64,000 nt of DNA from CBDAPE01 sp965198325 (GTDB lineage Bacteria; Pseudomonadota; Alphaproteobacteria; UBA828; JAPUJA01). The number at the start of each line of letters is the position of its first letter. Within the stretch, counting starts at the first letter, position 1. The notes beneath the pieces are model-generated. The model ran no database searches and had not been told where the DNA came from. It worked only from the letters and a program-made list of their open reading frames with translations. This document shows positions 62,971-64,000 of this stretch, piece by piece. The DNA is taken from the NCBI GenBank assembly GCA_965198325.1, contig CBDAPE010000014.1, forward strand, positions 1 to 64,000, given 5' to 3'. The translations under genes were made by a program, and so were the position numbers.

Positions 62971-63405
62971 CTAGAGATTCTTCGGGTTGCCCTCGAGAAT
63001 CTCACCGTCGCCCGGATCGCCGTCGAGCGAGCCGTCGGCCTTGTACCAGGAAACTCTGTTGCCCTCGATGATCTCGATGAACCAGCAGCCGTCGTAGCCG
63101 GTTCCCTTGTAGTCGAGACAAAACATACTGTTCTGGGCCGACCACTTGGCGCGGTACTTGTCGCGATCCCACAGCCCCACGATGATGCCGTTGGGTTTGA
63201 AGAACTCCCAGTATTTCTTGCCGTAATCGAGACCGAACAGGGTGTTTTCCTGGAACACGGCGACGATCTCTTCATCGCTCAGAATATCCACGCCCTCGGG
63301 CGGCGTGGCATCGGCGGGCGGTTTCGCGGTGCCGGCCTGGGCCGCGCTCCAGGCCAACGCCGCCACCGCGAACGCAGCCACGGCAACGAGTCCTGATAGT
63401 TTCAT
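62971..63405 (-). CDS. Secreted protein of unknown function
   Basis: 144 residues. Sec signal peptide MKLSGLVAVAAFAVAALAWS with AQAG cleavage site near residue 24. The mature part is small and aromatic-rich (FGLDYGKKYWEFFKPNGIIV; GLWDRDKYRAKWSAQNSMFC; GYDGCWFIEIIEGNRVSWYK), with two cysteines that could form a disulfide. It resembles small periplasmic proteins of unknown fold. An AGAGGAGGAACAG site precedes the ATG. It follows the solute-binding protein gene on the same strand by 68 bp. Confidence 0.65.
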   Translation of the reverse strand: MKLSGLVAVAAFAVAALAWSAAQAGTAKPPADATPPEGVDILSDEEIVAVFQENTLFGLDYGKKYWEFFKPNGIIVGLWDRDKYRAKWSAQNSMFCLDYKGTGYDGCWFIEIIEGNRVSWYKADGSLDGDPGDGEILEGNPKNL

Positions 63406-63472
63406 CTGTTCCTCCTCTGTCAGGACCTCGGGGCCGACCCAACCGCCGGCCCCGGGCCAGTCGCGGGCGAGA

Positions 63473-64000
63473 TTAGAAACCGGCCTTCATTTCCTCGAAC
63501 ATCTGGACGACGGCCTCGTAGTTATCGGGCATGCCGCCGATCACGGCGTTGTTCAGGAACGACGCAGCGTCCTGCGGCAGGCCGATATCGGCGAGCTCCT
63601 CGGGCGCGAACATCTCGGCCGCCTTCATATTCGAATGGCCGTAGCCATATTCGGTCATGTTGTAATAGCCCGAGCGGGGATCGAGCCGGGCGTCGAGAAG
63701 GTCGTAGGCGCGGTCCTCGTGGGGCGCGTCCTTGATCATGACGTAGCCGCAGGCCCAGGCGAGCGCGCCCTCCTTGGGCTCCATGTATTTCACCGGTATG
63801 CCTTCCCAGCGCAGGTTGATGGGCGTGTCGTTCCAGGTCAGCGCCGCGACGAGCTCGCCCGACGCAAGGCCCTGCTCGACCGACGACAGATCGTTGGTGT
63901 ACATGCGAAGCAGGGGCTTCTGCTCGGCCAACAGCTCCTTGAGCTCGGCGATCTGATCGAGGGTCAGGTGGTAGGGGTCCATGCCCATATAAATGGCGGT
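63473..64000 (-). CDS. Periplasmic polyamine-type solute-binding protein, C-terminal part (partial)
   Basis: The gene continues beyond the right window edge; about 175 residues of the C-terminal lobes are present. LTLDQIAELKELLAEQKPLL then RMYTNDLSSVEQGLASGELV then AALTWNDTPINLRWEGIPVK is the PotD/PotF-family pattern, including the hinge region W-N-D. The ending MPDNYEAVVQMFEEMKAGF is typical. It binds a polyamine or similar amine for an ABC importer whose other genes must lie to the right or elsewhere. Confidence 0.8.
   Translation of the reverse strand, partial: TAIYMGMDPYHLTLDQIAELKELLAEQKPLLRMYTNDLSSVEQGLASGELVAALTWNDTPINLRWEGIPVKYMEPKEGALAWACGYVMIKDAPHEDRAYDLLDARLDPRSGYYNMTEYGYGHSNMKAAEMFAPEELADIGLPQDAASFLNNAVIGGMPDNYEAVVQMFEEMKAGF

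Overview
The window is GC-rich and looks like an alphaproteobacterial chromosome. I infer a Rhodospirillales-like organism from gene content and style: type III glutamine synthetases, DUF1330, Rieske and GMC oxidases, many ATGA overlaps. No rRNA, tRNA or CRISPR array was seen. The window divides near 33 kb into two unlike halves.

Left half (1-33 kb): a decaying surface-glycan island. A minus-strand operon (13629 to 7245 and on to the capsule gene), with its continuation at 1588-449, carries nonulosonate genes of the legionaminic type: a CBS/NTP-transferase (PtmE-like), a V4R protein, a winged-helix regulator, legI, an SDR, legG, a Gfo/Idh/MocA oxidoreductase, a capsule-type protein, legF and an N-acetyl sugar amidotransferase. 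legB lies at 20.5 kb. Divergent from this operon is a phosphonate pair, a PEP mutase fused to a nucleotidyltransferase followed by phosphonopyruvate decarboxylase. The two units share a control region with two palindromes 32 bp apart. Further right are rfbB-rfbA-nusG-like-methyltransferase (minus strand), then legB, a UPF0104 membrane protein, a methyltransferase/GT2 fusion and a methyltransferase (plus strand), a tail-collar/fibre-like gene, an FkbM methyltransferase and a GT39 gene. Much of the island is broken: legI has a frameshift and an amber codon, legG an internal deletion, the capsule gene a 34-bp tandem repeat, the amidotransferase and GT39 are cut by IS21 copies, FkbM is split by an IS1380-type insertion, a methyltransferase is frameshifted, and the UPF0104 and tail genes carry amber codons. 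There are three IS21-like copies (one partial at the left edge, one truncated, one full length) and one IS3 element.

Right half (33-64 kb): mostly intact metabolic genes. They include a ChrR-like cupin, an SDR, an agmatinase-type ureohydrolase, gamma-glutamyltransferase, a glutathionyl-hydroquinone reductase-like protein, DUF488 and a frameshifted FAD oxidoreductase. A long minus-strand operon (52933 to 42678) then encodes two class-I glutamine amidotransferases, a double DUF1330 protein, four tandem tungsten-type aldehyde:ferredoxin oxidoreductases and a MoaD-like protein. Two type III glutamine synthetase-like ligases diverge from it. By analogy with PuuA/PuuC/PuuD and the aniline AtdA1/AtdA2 pair, I infer a gamma-glutamyl amine pathway: ligases load an amine onto glutamate, AORs oxidise an aldehyde, and amidotransferases release the product. 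This is the most interesting candidate system here.

The right edge holds small lipoprotein and membrane genes, a pentapeptide-repeat protein, a broken GbcA-like Rieske oxygenase (amber codon and a Cys ligand changed to Tyr), a choline dehydrogenase-like GMC oxidase, a secreted protein of unknown function and the end of a PotD-like solute-binding protein, which suggests quaternary-amine or polyamine use.
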